This document shows, in pieces, positions 8,269-16,585 of a DNA stretch of 57,740 nucleotides (position 1 is its first letter; each line of letters starts with the position of its first letter). Both the position numbers and the translations under genes were made by a program. The notes beneath the pieces are model-generated. The model was not told the DNA's origin. It worked only from the letters and a program-made list of their open reading frames with translations, and ran no database searches. The DNA is taken from assembly GCA_947258795.1 (NCBI GenBank), contig CAMYJU010000013.1, forward strand, positions 1 to 57,740, read 5' to 3'. The DNA is from an uncultured Gammaproteobacteria bacterium. Lineage in GTDB: Bacteria > Pseudomonadota > Gammaproteobacteria > DRJJ01.

Positions 8269-8409
8269 ATGATTCGTAAAGCCTTGATCGCCTGTGCGGT
8301 TACCATGTCCAGAGGATGTACCGGCGCTGTCGTTGCTGATGAAGGCGATGGTACCTGGGCCATTTCGCGTGCTGACTCTGATAACGACCGTTACTGGGGG
8401 CAGAAATAA
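8269..8409 (+). CDS. Small exported peptide, 46 residues, in a Pho-type promoter/terminator unit
   Basis: ATG at 8269 is preceded by GGAGG at 8254-8258, a good ribosome-binding site. The 46-residue product starts MIRKALIACAVTM, a positively charged then hydrophobic stretch like a signal peptide, with plausible cleavage after VVA (about residue 23); the mature part would be an acidic peptide of about 23 residues ending DNDRYWGQK. A rho-independent terminator follows 41 bases after the stop and a PhoB array precedes it by about 100 bases, so it is a complete monocistronic transcription unit. No family is recognised. The unit architecture argues that it is a real gene or a regulatory RNA that includes a short ORF. 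Confidence 0.6.
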   Translation: MIRKALIACAVTMSRGCTGAVVADEGDGTWAISRADSDNDRYWGQK

Positions 8410-8449
8410 GCAATCCCTGCCCTTGATGCTTTAGCTTCATCAGGTCGTT

Positions 8450-8475
8450 GGGGTCGCTTAGGAGACCCCTTTTTT
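8450..8475 (+). terminator. Rho-independent terminator after the 46-codon gene
   Basis: Stem GGGGTC (8450-8455) pairs with GACCCC (8464-8469), 8-base loop, followed by six T (8470-8475). Confidence 0.8.
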
Positions 8476-8506
8476 ATTGAGCCGGTAAAAAACAACAAGC
8501 AGATGG

Positions 8507-8599
8507 CTAATGCACAACCTCTCGATCCTGGATACCCAGATAGATAGGGGATGCCTGGTCACAGTAAATATTGATCTTGGCATTATAGGTATTACGTGT
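8507..8599 (-). pseudogene. Last 30 codons of a lost paralog of the cyclase-like gene
   Basis: The reverse strand encodes 30 residues plus stop identical to the C-terminus of the cyclase-like protein at 11212-12423 (TRNTYNAKINIY to DREVVH). The two DNA segments differ at 8 positions and all 8 are synonymous third-codon changes. Beyond the first Thr the similarity ends abruptly (about 8600). It therefore is the tail of a second gene that diverged under protein-level selection and was later truncated. The two tails are in the same orientation and flank the hybrid histidine kinase. Confidence 0.85.
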
Positions 8600-8903
8600 A
8601 TGGATGGCTAAAGACTTACATTAGGATAGGTTAATATGTTTAGTTTTCATGACATGCTAACAAAAACAACACCTGATATACAATGTTTTTAATATATAAA
8701 ACAATGGCCTACAATATTATTGTTAGTTGTATCAGTTTCAGCAACACCCTACTCGCCGCTACTTAATCACTGTCTGACCGATCACAGTTTCATACACGAC
8801 AAGCGGTAATTCCTAAAGCTAGATCCTGGAACAGCCGATACGGTTATAAGGTCTTATAAATAGTGATTTCATAGATTACATCTTCCATTTCAAGGTTTAT
8901 GAG
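8600..8903. other. AT-rich non-coding spacer before the hybrid kinase
   Basis: About 300 bases with no plausible gene on either strand. It begins where the truncated cyclase tail ends, and holds the likely promoter of the downstream kinase; no specific operator is recognised. AT content matches the kinase gene rather than the neighbouring porin, suggesting both arrived together. Confidence 0.5.
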
Positions 8904-11081
8904 ATGCAGAAAAAGCAGAATATAGAGTTCATTGTTCAAGCAGGCCTCGGTGTAATTCTAATCATATTATTTTTACTTGGCATATACGGCATGTATCAGA
9001 TTCGAGAAGCCAATCAGGACATGTCTAATCTGGTGCATATCAATCAGTTAAAGGTAAAACTTGCACATGAGATGCGTGATTCTATTCGCTTGCGCGAAAT
9101 AGGCCTGAATAAAATGCTAGCTATTGAAGATCCTTTCGAGCGTGACGCAGAATTAATGCAGTTCTATGACCATGCAGGGATATATCGTCGAGCCAGAGCC
9201 AGATTAAAGGAAATGCCCATGGATGCCAAGGAGAAGCAAATTCATGATGAATTGACGCAAGTAATACGTATTGCACAACCTTTAAATCGAAAAGCAGCAG
9301 AGTTAATTTATACTGACCGTACACCCGAGGAAATAATGGCAGCGGTAAAAGCTGCATCTCGCGAACAAAAATTACTATTGAAATTTCTTGATGACCTCGT
9401 AAAACTCCAACATGACCGCGCTCATGATACTGTTATCACCGGCGCGAAGAAATACGACCGGTCAATGTATCTCGTATTGATGTTTGGTGCCATTATAATC
9501 CTTGGCGCCTTGATCATTGTTAGAATAGTTTCAAAATTTGCTGCGAACAGAAGCCAGGAACTTGTTGCTTCCGAAGCAGCCCTGTCGGCGAACAAAACGA
9601 AATCAGCTTTTTTGGCCACGATGAGTCACGAAATAAGAACTCCATTAACCGCGATTATTGGTTTCGCAGAAATGTTATTAGACAGCGAACATACAAAAGA
9701 AGATCGTATAAGCGCTATAAAAACAATAATAAGGAGCGGGAAGCATTTGCTACAAATAATAAATGATATTTTAGATTTATCTAAAATTGAAGCAGATAAA
9801 CTCGAATTGGAAATGCTGGAAATATCGCCGTTCGAGCTGCTATCTGATATTGATGCAATTGTAAAGCCGCTCGCAGATGCAAAAGAAATCACTTTCAAAA
9901 TTGAATATGAATTTCCTATACCAAAATTTATTGTAAGTGATCCTCTGCGACTAAAACAAATAATAATTAACCTGGCCTGTAATGCAATCAAATTCACAAA
10001 TACCGGCCATGTGCTGATTAATGTGGAATACAATAGAGAGATTAAGCGTATAACATTCAATGTGATAGATTCTGGAATAGGAATGACTGATAAGCAATTG
10101 GAGAATATATTTGACGCATTTACACAAGCCGATTCTACTATTACGCGAGAATATGGCGGGACCGGCCTCGGTTTATCACTCTCTAAAAAATTAGCCCGGC
10201 AATTGAATGGCGATATAGAGGTAAAGAGCTTAAAAAATATCGGCAGCCAGTTTAAATTAGAAATTAATCTAGATAATAATAATTTTGAACATATAAACAA
10301 TGAAAATGAAATTCCGATATCACAACAACAAGATGAATATAGTGCTTTAACTGAAAAATACACCGGAAATGTTTTATTGGCTGAAGATGACAATATTAAT
10401 CAACTTCTTTTAACCAAGATAATCGAGAAGCTAGGCGTAACATTAGATCTCGCCGACAATGGAAAGGTTGCACTAGACATGGCAGCCGTGAATGACTATG
10501 ACTTAATATTCATGGACATGCAAATGCCTGTCCTTAGCGGCCTAGATGCTGTTAAGCAGCTAAGAAAAGATGGCTACCAAAAACCGGTTGTTGCGCTAAC
10601 TGCCAATGCCATGCAAAAGGATAAGGAAGCCAGCAGAATTGCGGGATGCGATGATTTCCTTACTAAACCAATTGATCAGAATGAGTTGCACCGGGTTGCT
10701 GCACTATATTTGCACAAAGATATTTTTTCAAAGGATACCGATGCAGCCATAACATCAACCTTATTGGAAAACGAGCCAGACCTGGTGGATCTTGTTGAAA
10801 TGTATTGCGCCCAATTACCTGGCATTATTGGAAATATCAAACAGCTACATAAAAATAGTAATTGGCCTGAACTAAAAAATGAATTTCACATACTAAAAGG
10901 AAATGGTGGCGGCTACGGCTTTCCAATTCTAACAGAACTAGCAAGTAAAATTGAATTCCAGCTTGCAAATAAAGATTATAAGGCTGTTGAAAGATTAATC
11001 TTGGATCTTGATGGCGTAATATGCAGAATTATCAAACCAATGTCGTTCGACAATAAACCAGCCAGTTCAATGATAGCTTGA
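8904..11081 (+). CDS. Hybrid sensor histidine kinase (TM sensor-HisKA-HATPase-REC-HPt)
   Basis: A 725-residue membrane kinase. TM1 about 11-31; periplasmic helical sensor about 32-187 (four-helix-bundle-like); TM2 about 188-208; HisKA with phospho-acceptor H242 in ATMSHEIRTPL; HATPase_c about 345-455 (N box NLACNAIKFT, G1 DSGIGM, G2 GGTGLGLSLSKKL); receiver about 488-600 with D538 in LIFMDMQMP and TKPID; C-terminal HPt-like domain about 615-710 with H662 in FHILKG. All phosphorelay residues are present. It is an ArcB/BarA-type architecture with no adjacent response regulator, so its output partner is unknown. The gene is clearly AT-richer, with AAA/ATA-rich codons, than its neighbours, a sign of transfer. 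The nearby kinase fragment at 6563 is a different kinase. Confidence 0.93.
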   Translation: MQKKQNIEFIVQAGLGVILIILFLLGIYGMYQIREANQDMSNLVHINQLKVKLAHEMRDSIRLREIGLNKMLAIEDPFERDAELMQFYDHAGIYRRARARLKEMPMDAKEKQIHDELTQVIRIAQPLNRKAAELIYTDRTPEEIMAAVKAASREQKLLLKFLDDLVKLQHDRAHDTVITGAKKYDRSMYLVLMFGAIIILGALIIVRIVSKFAANRSQELVASEAALSANKTKSAFLATMSHEIRTPLTAIIGFAEMLLDSEHTKEDRISAIKTIIRSGKHLLQIINDILDLSKIEADKLELEMLEISPFELLSDIDAIVKPLADAKEITFKIEYEFPIPKFIVSDPLRLKQIIINLACNAIKFTNTGHVLINVEYNREIKRITFNVIDSGIGMTDKQLENIFDAFTQADSTITREYGGTGLGLSLSKKLARQLNGDIEVKSLKNIGSQFKLEINLDNNNFEHINNENEIPISQQQDEYSALTEKYTGNVLLAEDDNINQLLLTKIIEKLGVTLDLADNGKVALDMAAVNDYDLIFMDMQMPVLSGLDAVKQLRKDGYQKPVVALTANAMQKDKEASRIAGCDDFLTKPIDQNELHRVAALYLHKDIFSKDTDAAITSTLLENEPDLVDLVEMYCAQLPGIIGNIKQLHKNSNWPELKNEFHILKGNGGGYGFPILTELASKIEFQLANKDYKAVERLILDLDGVICRIIKPMSFDNKPASSMIA

Positions 11082-11211
11082 TGTTACAATATCCAGGTTA
11101 AACAGTTTGCAGTATTGATAAAATCATCAAAAATAGTATATATAAAAAGCAGGAACCTGTTATATAAAACAATAGTTGAATCAGATTTGTGGGTAGGGCT
11201 GCATAGTTAAA

Positions 11212-12423
11212 CTAATGCACAACCTCTCGATCCTGGATACCAAGATAGATAGGTGATGCCTGATCACAATAGATATTGATCTTTGCATTATAGGTATTGC
11301 GCGTCAGACCGTGTTTGTCGGTCACCTTGAATTTCCTGATGTCATACTGACCATCATCCTGCAAATGCCCGGTCAGGTAACACTGGATAGAGGTAATATG
11401 TTCACCGGACAGTTCGACACCATGCAGATCGGTCAGGTCCTGTTGTGCACGCCTGATAAAATCAATGGTATTCAGGCTGATACAATCACCCGGTTTGCCG
11501 TCAGGATCCGGGAAACGGGCCTTGAATTCAGCCACCGACACCTGTCCCGGCTGAATCTGGTCTACGATACGCGCAAGCTCAACCGTTACATCACCAACGA
11601 TATAACTATAAACCGCCGGATTCAGATCCTCGGCAGGATAAAACTCATAATGACTGCCAACATGAAACCCGGTTCTCAGCAGCGGTGTGGAATTACCCTT
11701 GGATTTGTTGCGTGCAATCGCGTTATCGGCCAGTACCAGGTGCATAAAATGATATAGATTGGTACTGGCCTGCAGGCTTGTATCCCGGTTCCAGATATAG
11801 AAACCGTCACCAGTGGTCAGCCTGGCAAAATTGACATCGATTTCCTTGCTGAGCATTTTGTTATGCGCAGCATTCAGTGAGTATGCCAGACTGTTAATCT
11901 GAGTAACCTGCTCTAGTGGTTTGTACAGGGAAAAGCCGACGATATCAAACAATGCAACTGCGCGACTTTCCACAAAGGTAATACCATGCCGCTTCACCAG
12001 TTCTTCAATAATAACCAGCAGGGTTTCATTCAGTATTAATGGATAAGGCAGGGGTATGGTATCGATACCCACTTCAAACAACCGGGCTATCTCCCCGATG
12101 TCCTCTTCACTTCTCTGCCGGGCACCGGTTACCAGCTGCTGGGCGATATTCTCCATCGCTTTATCGTGATATTGTGAATTCTCGACAGCATAGGATGCTA
12201 TCGCGTAATGCGGGATCATCAGCATCAATATACCCTGGTCCACAGGGCACCAGCCCAGCGCCAGGTTTTTACCCAGCCCCCAGTACTGGTATAAATACTG
12301 CTCGATAGTCTTGAGGTTGACTAATTGCTTGCTATCGATATCTGCAGCAGACAAGTCCCCTCCGTTCAGACCAGACAGCCTGTCTTCCTCCTGCTCGGAA
12401 TGGGCCTCAATCTTGTTGGCCAA
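11212..12423 (-). CDS. Class III nucleotidyl cyclase-like domain protein
   Basis: A 403-residue soluble protein counted from a TTG at 12423, which has GGAGG 6 bases upstream; an earlier in-frame TTG at 12456 lacks a ribosome site. The N-terminal half (about 1-150) is unrecognised. The second half resembles class III adenylate/guanylate cyclases: ALFDIVGFSLY has the first metal Asp, TTGDGFYIW the second, and YIVGDVTVELARIVDQI the GxxxNxAAR-like helix, with the usual Asn replaced by Glu and the Arg kept, then QIQPGQVSVAEF. Activity is therefore uncertain; it may bind nucleotide without turnover. A hairpin with arms AAACCGGC/GCCGGTTT (12444-12467) lies in its leader. The end of a second copy lies at 8507-8599. 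Confidence 0.7.
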   Translation of the reverse strand: MANKIEAHSEQEEDRLSGLNGGDLSAADIDSKQLVNLKTIEQYLYQYWGLGKNLALGWCPVDQGILMLMIPHYAIASYAVENSQYHDKAMENIAQQLVTGARQRSEEDIGEIARLFEVGIDTIPLPYPLILNETLLVIIEELVKRHGITFVESRAVALFDIVGFSLYKPLEQVTQINSLAYSLNAAHNKMLSKEIDVNFARLTTGDGFYIWNRDTSLQASTNLYHFMHLVLADNAIARNKSKGNSTPLLRTGFHVGSHYEFYPAEDLNPAVYSYIVGDVTVELARIVDQIQPGQVSVAEFKARFPDPDGKPGDCISLNTIDFIRRAQQDLTDLHGVELSGEHITSIQCYLTGHLQDDGQYDIRKFKVTDKHGLTRNTYNAKINIYCDQASPIYLGIQDREVVH

Positions 12424-12680
12424 TGATGGCCTCCAGCAATATAAACCGGCTGCCAACTGCCGGTTTATGGTTCAATTTCGTTTCCCCGGCCGGTGGACAA
12501 ACCGGGTTCCTATATATCAAGTGTAGACCACTACTGTAGTGCTTCAAAGTAACACCAGACGACGCCGATAGCGTCATCGCCGACCATGAAATATGGACAT
12601 ATTCCTTATAATATGACAAGTTAGAACCTGTCTCACAATCCAAGTTCGGCATAACGCTCCTGACTGAGAGGTCCAACTCC

Positions 12681-13277
12681 ATGGAAATTTCAACTATTGT
12701 TTTTCTGGTTATTATCGTGGCGCTGGTTTTTTACATCATCGGCATATTCAATACCCTGGTGACACTGAAGAACCGCTACAAGAACAGCTTTGCACAGATA
12801 GAAGTACAGCTGAAACGACGCTATGACCTGATACCCAACCTGATTGAAACGGCCAAGGCCTATATGAAGCATGAGCGCGAAACCCTGGAGGCGGTGATCG
12901 AAGCCCGTAATGCTGCCGCCAACAATCTGGCCGCTGCCGCTGCCGACCCGGGCAACGCCGATGCGATAAAACAATTAATCGGTTCCGAGGGCGCACTGAG
13001 TGGCGCACTGGGGAAACTGAACGTGGTCATGGAGGCCTACCCTGACCTGAAGGCCAACCAGAACATGATGCAAATGAGCGAGGAGCTGACCACCACCGAA
13101 AACAAGGTAGCCTTTGCACGCCAGGCCTTTAACGACGCAGTCATGGCATACAATACCTACAAGCAGACTTTCCCGCCGGTCTTCTTTGCAACGACATTCG
13201 GCCACGGAGCGGATGCCACCTTACTGGAATTTGAAGACAGTGAGGCCATTCAGGAAGCGCCCAAAGTATCATTCTGA
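12681..13277 (+). CDS. lemA: LemA family protein
   Basis: A 198-residue protein with an N-terminal membrane anchor (about residues 5-25) and the LemA helical core: [36 protein letters not shown], and a long Ala-rich helix. The C-terminal [18 protein letters not shown] matches the family end. Function in bacteria is not well defined; the protein sits in the inner membrane and is frequently encoded next to membrane M48 peptidases or TPM-domain proteins. Here the M48 gene starts 14 bases after the stop, so the two form an operon and probably a functional pair. A GAGAGG site precedes the ATG. Confidence 0.93.
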   Translation: MEISTIVFLVIIVALVFYIIGIFNTLVTLKNRYKNSFAQIEVQLKRRYDLIPNLIETAKAYMKHERETLEAVIEARNAAANNLAAAAADPGNADAIKQLIGSEGALSGALGKLNVVMEAYPDLKANQNMMQMSEELTTTENKVAFARQAFNDAVMAYNTYKQTFPPVFFATTFGHGADATLLEFEDSEAIQEAPKVSF

Positions 13278-13291
13278 ACCCAGCGATCTGA

Positions 13292-15226
13292 ATGAATTTC
13301 TTTCAGTCACAGGACCAGGCACGCAAAAACACCAGCAGACTGGTCATGTTTTTCATACTTGCAGTGGTGTCACTGATTATCCTGACCAACCTGCTGGTCA
13401 TGTTTACGTTTGGTTATCTCGAACAGGAAACCATCAGCATGGCCTACCTGCAAACTGCGTTCGACTGGAAGATTTTCTGGACCATATCCGCCGGTGTAAT
13501 TTTACTGATTTCCCTGGGCAGTCTGTATAAAATCTATTCGCTGTCAGGTGGCGGTGCGACGGTAGCCGAAATGATGGGCGGAAAACTGCTGGTCGACGGC
13601 AGCGGTGACATCAATGTGCAGAAGGCGCTAAACGTGGTCGAGGAAATGGCTATTGCTTCCGGTACGCCGGTGCCATCTGTATACCTGCTTGAGGGAGAAA
13701 ACGGCATCAATGCCTTTGCCGCCGGTTTTAAACCCGGTGATGCGGTTATCGGCGTGACACGTGGCTGTATCGAAAAACTGAACCGTGAACAGTTGCAGGG
13801 AGTCATCGCACATGAGTTCAGCCATATACTCAATGGTGACATGCGCCTGAACATCCGTCTGATCGGTATCCTGCATGGCATTCTGCTGATTGGACTGATC
13901 GGCTATTTCATCCTGCGCGGCAGTTCACGCTCAAGATACCGCCGTAGCTCGAGTAACAAGGGAGGCGGCGGCATTCTGCTGCTCGGAGTCGGGCTGATGG
14001 TAATAGGCTATGCCGGCACCTTTTTCGGCAATCTGATCAAGGCCGCTGTCAGCCGCCAGCGCGAATTCCTGGCTGACGCCTCGGCCGTCCAGTACACCCG
14101 TAACCCGGGCGGTATCGCCGGCGCCCTGAAAAGGATCGGTGGTGACGCGATGGGTTCAATCGTGGAAAACCCATCCAGCGCACAGATCAGCCACGCCTTT
14201 TTCGGCGAGAGCGCAACCAGCATGTTCTCTGCGCTGTTTGCCACTCACCCTCCGCTGGGCAAACGCATCAGCAGCATTGATCCACAATGGGACGGGCAAT
14301 TTGACAGCGGCCCGGCCCGGCCCGAACAAGCGGAAACAGAATCGCAGACCGCAGCACAGCCGGACAGGGAAACACTGTTCAAACAGACCGTGGTTACCGG
14401 TACCGTACTGGCCGATGCGCTGGATGCCGCCGATCTGGTCGGCAACCCGACAGACGCACACCTGGCTTATGCACATCGTCTACTCAATCAACTACCTTTG
14501 CCCATGAAACAGGCTGCGCACGAACCTCATGGTGCACGTGCCGTTATCTATTTATTGCTACTCGATGACATGGAACTGGTCCGGTCCGGCCAACTACAGA
14601 TGCTCGAACAGGAGTCCGACGACGGTGTCTATGAAGAACTGGTCAGGCTGCTTGTACACCGCGAAAACCTGCATCCGGAACACCGCCTGACACTGGTCGA
14701 TATGGCACAACCCTCACTGCGCCAGCTGACCAACCGACAATATGAACGCTTCCGTGGAAACGTGGTTCGGCTTGGCCAGGCCGATGCGAAAATCAGCCTG
14801 TTTGAATGGAGCCTGGGACATATACTGTTTTCCCAACTGGATACGCTGTTCGGCAAGGCACGGCCTGTCCGGCATAACTATGGATCCTTCCGGCCACTGA
14901 CCGGGGCATGCAGTATTCTGGTTTCGACGCTCATCAACAGCCGCAAACCTGATCAGAATGACCCGCAATTGATTGATCAGGTCAGCGGCATGCTGGATGG
15001 AATCCCGATACACCTTGTCCCGGCCAGGGAACTCAGCCCGAAAAAACTTGACCAGGCAGTCGACACGCTTAACCGGCTCAAGCCATTGCTCAAACCACGA
15101 CTACTGAAGGCTATTGCGCATTGCATCACATCTGATAACAAGATCAGCATTCGCGAGCAGGAACTGTTTCGCGCGATCGCCGATGCGCTTGATTGTCCGA
15201 TGCCACCGCTGCTCGTCGTACAATAG
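13292..15226 (+). CDS. HtpX-like M48 membrane metalloprotease with C-terminal TerB-like extension
   Basis: A 644-residue protein. TM helices at about 16-40 and 60-82 precede the zinc motif H174-EFS-H178 with third ligand E258 in REFLADASAV; two further TM helices (about 190-208, 226-246) lie between, as in HtpX. The peptidase part ends near residue 340 (THPPLGKRI). The following 300 residues are an extension seen in some LemA-linked M48 proteins; its end (LLKAIAHCITSDNKISIREQE to DCPMPPLL) looks like a TerB-type helical segment. Expected role: inner-membrane quality control of misfolded proteins. Operon with lemA (14-base gap). Confidence 0.9.
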   Translation: MNFFQSQDQARKNTSRLVMFFILAVVSLIILTNLLVMFTFGYLEQETISMAYLQTAFDWKIFWTISAGVILLISLGSLYKIYSLSGGGATVAEMMGGKLLVDGSGDINVQKALNVVEEMAIASGTPVPSVYLLEGENGINAFAAGFKPGDAVIGVTRGCIEKLNREQLQGVIAHEFSHILNGDMRLNIRLIGILHGILLIGLIGYFILRGSSRSRYRRSSSNKGGGGILLLGVGLMVIGYAGTFFGNLIKAAVSRQREFLADASAVQYTRNPGGIAGALKRIGGDAMGSIVENPSSAQISHAFFGESATSMFSALFATHPPLGKRISSIDPQWDGQFDSGPARPEQAETESQTAAQPDRETLFKQTVVTGTVLADALDAADLVGNPTDAHLAYAHRLLNQLPLPMKQAAHEPHGARAVIYLLLLDDMELVRSGQLQMLEQESDDGVYEELVRLLVHRENLHPEHRLTLVDMAQPSLRQLTNRQYERFRGNVVRLGQADAKISLFEWSLGHILFSQLDTLFGKARPVRHNYGSFRPLTGACSILVSTLINSRKPDQNDPQLIDQVSGMLDGIPIHLVPARELSPKKLDQAVDTLNRLKPLLKPRLLKAIAHCITSDNKISIREQELFRAIADALDCPMPPLLVVQ

Positions 15227-15275
15227 GCCAGGAATTTATGATTCTGACCATAGCGCCTGTTATCCTGCCATTACC

Positions 15276-15947
15276 ATGTCAAAAAACACCATACAGCTTA
15301 CCGACTCTCTTTATAACTACCTGCTGAGTCATTCCTTGCGTGAACCCGATATCCTGAAGGAACTACGCAAGGAAACGGCAACCATGGACATGTCGGTCAT
15401 GCAGATCAGCCCGGACCAGGGCCAGTTTATGCAATTACTGGTCAGGCTACTGGGTGCACGCAACTGCCTGGAGATTGGTGTCTACACCGGTTACAGCTCA
15501 CTGGTCGTTGCACTGGCCATGCCGGATGACGGTCGCCTTGTTGCCTGTGACATCAGTGATGAATGGACAAGCGTCGCGCGGCGCTACTGGGACCGGGCCG
15601 GTATTGACCACAAGATCGATCTGCAACTGGCGCCAGCAACCCAGACCCTGAACAAACTACTGGATACCGGCAGACATAACAGTTTTGATTTTGCGTTTAT
15701 CGATGCCGACAAGACCTCGTATCCTGAGTACTACGAGCTCTGTCTGAAACTGGTACGACCGGGTGGCCTGATCGTTGTTGACAATACACTCTGGAGCGGA
15801 GACGTCGCGGACAATACGATCAATGACGAGGACACGGTCGCGATTCGCCAGTTTAACGAAAGCCTGACACATGACAATCGTGTCGACCTGAGTATGATTG
15901 CCGTAGGAGACGGCCTTACCCTGTTATACAAGCGCCCGGCCGACTGA
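15276..15947 (+). CDS. SAM-dependent O-methyltransferase (CCoAOMT-like family)
   Basis: A 223-residue cytosolic methyltransferase. Motif [17 protein letters not shown] binds [20 protein letters not shown] and [11 protein letters not shown] carry the acidic residues that hold the divalent metal in this family. The substrate cannot be read from the sequence; bacterial members act on catechol-like or unknown small molecules. The frame is open upstream to 15114 inside the M48 gene, but the ATG at 15276 gives the standard N-terminus and avoids the overlap. It follows the M48 gene by 49 bases and precedes rluE by 7, so it is probably cotranscribed with rluE. Confidence 0.9.
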   Translation: MSKNTIQLTDSLYNYLLSHSLREPDILKELRKETATMDMSVMQISPDQGQFMQLLVRLLGARNCLEIGVYTGYSSLVVALAMPDDGRLVACDISDEWTSVARRYWDRAGIDHKIDLQLAPATQTLNKLLDTGRHNSFDFAFIDADKTSYPEYYELCLKLVRPGGLIVVDNTLWSGDVADNTINDEDTVAIRQFNESLTHDNRVDLSMIAVGDGLTLLYKRPAD

Positions 15948-15954
15948 GCAAACC

Positions 15955-16512
15955 ATGAGTCGACTGATTGCACTGAACAAACCCTATAACGTGCTGTGCC
16001 AGTTTCGTGACAAGGAAGGCCGCGCAACCCTGGCCGATTACATCGATATCACTGACATCTACCCGGCCGGCAGACTCGATCGCGACAGCGAAGGCCTGGT
16101 ACTGCTGACCGATGACGGCGCCTTGCAACACCGCATCAGCCACCCGAAGAAAAAGCTCTGGAAAACCTACCGGGTGCAGGTTGAAGGCACATGTAAGGAT
16201 TCAGATCTGCAGGCACTGCGGGACGGGATCGTACTCAAGGATGGCAAGGCCCGACCAGCACGCGTAAAGGTGATCGATGAGCCGGAATCCCTGTGGCCAC
16301 GTGACCCGCCAATACGTGAACGCCGTCACATTCCGACCACTTGGCTGGAAATCAGTATCCGCGAGGGCCGCAACCGCCAGATACGCCGCATGACCGCTGC
16401 AATCGGCTTTCCTACGCTGCGCCTGATCCGCTATGCCATCGCCAATATCACCCTGGGTGATCTGAAGCTCGGCGAATGGCGGGAAATTCCTGTCAACCAG
16501 TTCCCGACTTAG
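15955..16512 (+). CDS. rluE: 23S rRNA pseudouridine synthase RluE
   Basis: A 185-residue RsuA-family pseudouridine synthase. [10 protein letters not shown] and [17 protein letters not shown] carry the catalytic Asp (D42); [13 protein letters not shown] and [11 protein letters not shown] are the usual later motifs. The direct NKPY start with no S4 domain and the [11 protein letters not shown] stretch match RluE, which makes pseudouridine 2457 in E. coli 23S rRNA, rather than RluB/RluF/RsuA. The protein is shorter than E. coli RluE, which has an N-terminal extension. The start is 7 bases after the methyltransferase stop. Confidence 0.92.
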   Translation: MSRLIALNKPYNVLCQFRDKEGRATLADYIDITDIYPAGRLDRDSEGLVLLTDDGALQHRISHPKKKLWKTYRVQVEGTCKDSDLQALRDGIVLKDGKARPARVKVIDEPESLWPRDPPIRERRHIPTTWLEISIREGRNRQIRRMTAAIGFPTLRLIRYAIANITLGDLKLGEWREIPVNQFPT

Positions 16513-16585
16513 GCGTTTTACATTACAACACCTGTTACATTGAGCAACAGGCGTCTATCAGAAACATACCAAGAAGGGGATAGTT

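Noticed and set aside
9626-10393. Reverse-strand 255-codon open frame inside the hybrid kinase
   Set aside because: Low-complexity Ser/Ile-rich translation antisense to HisKA/HATPase domains; the forward frame has all conserved motifs.
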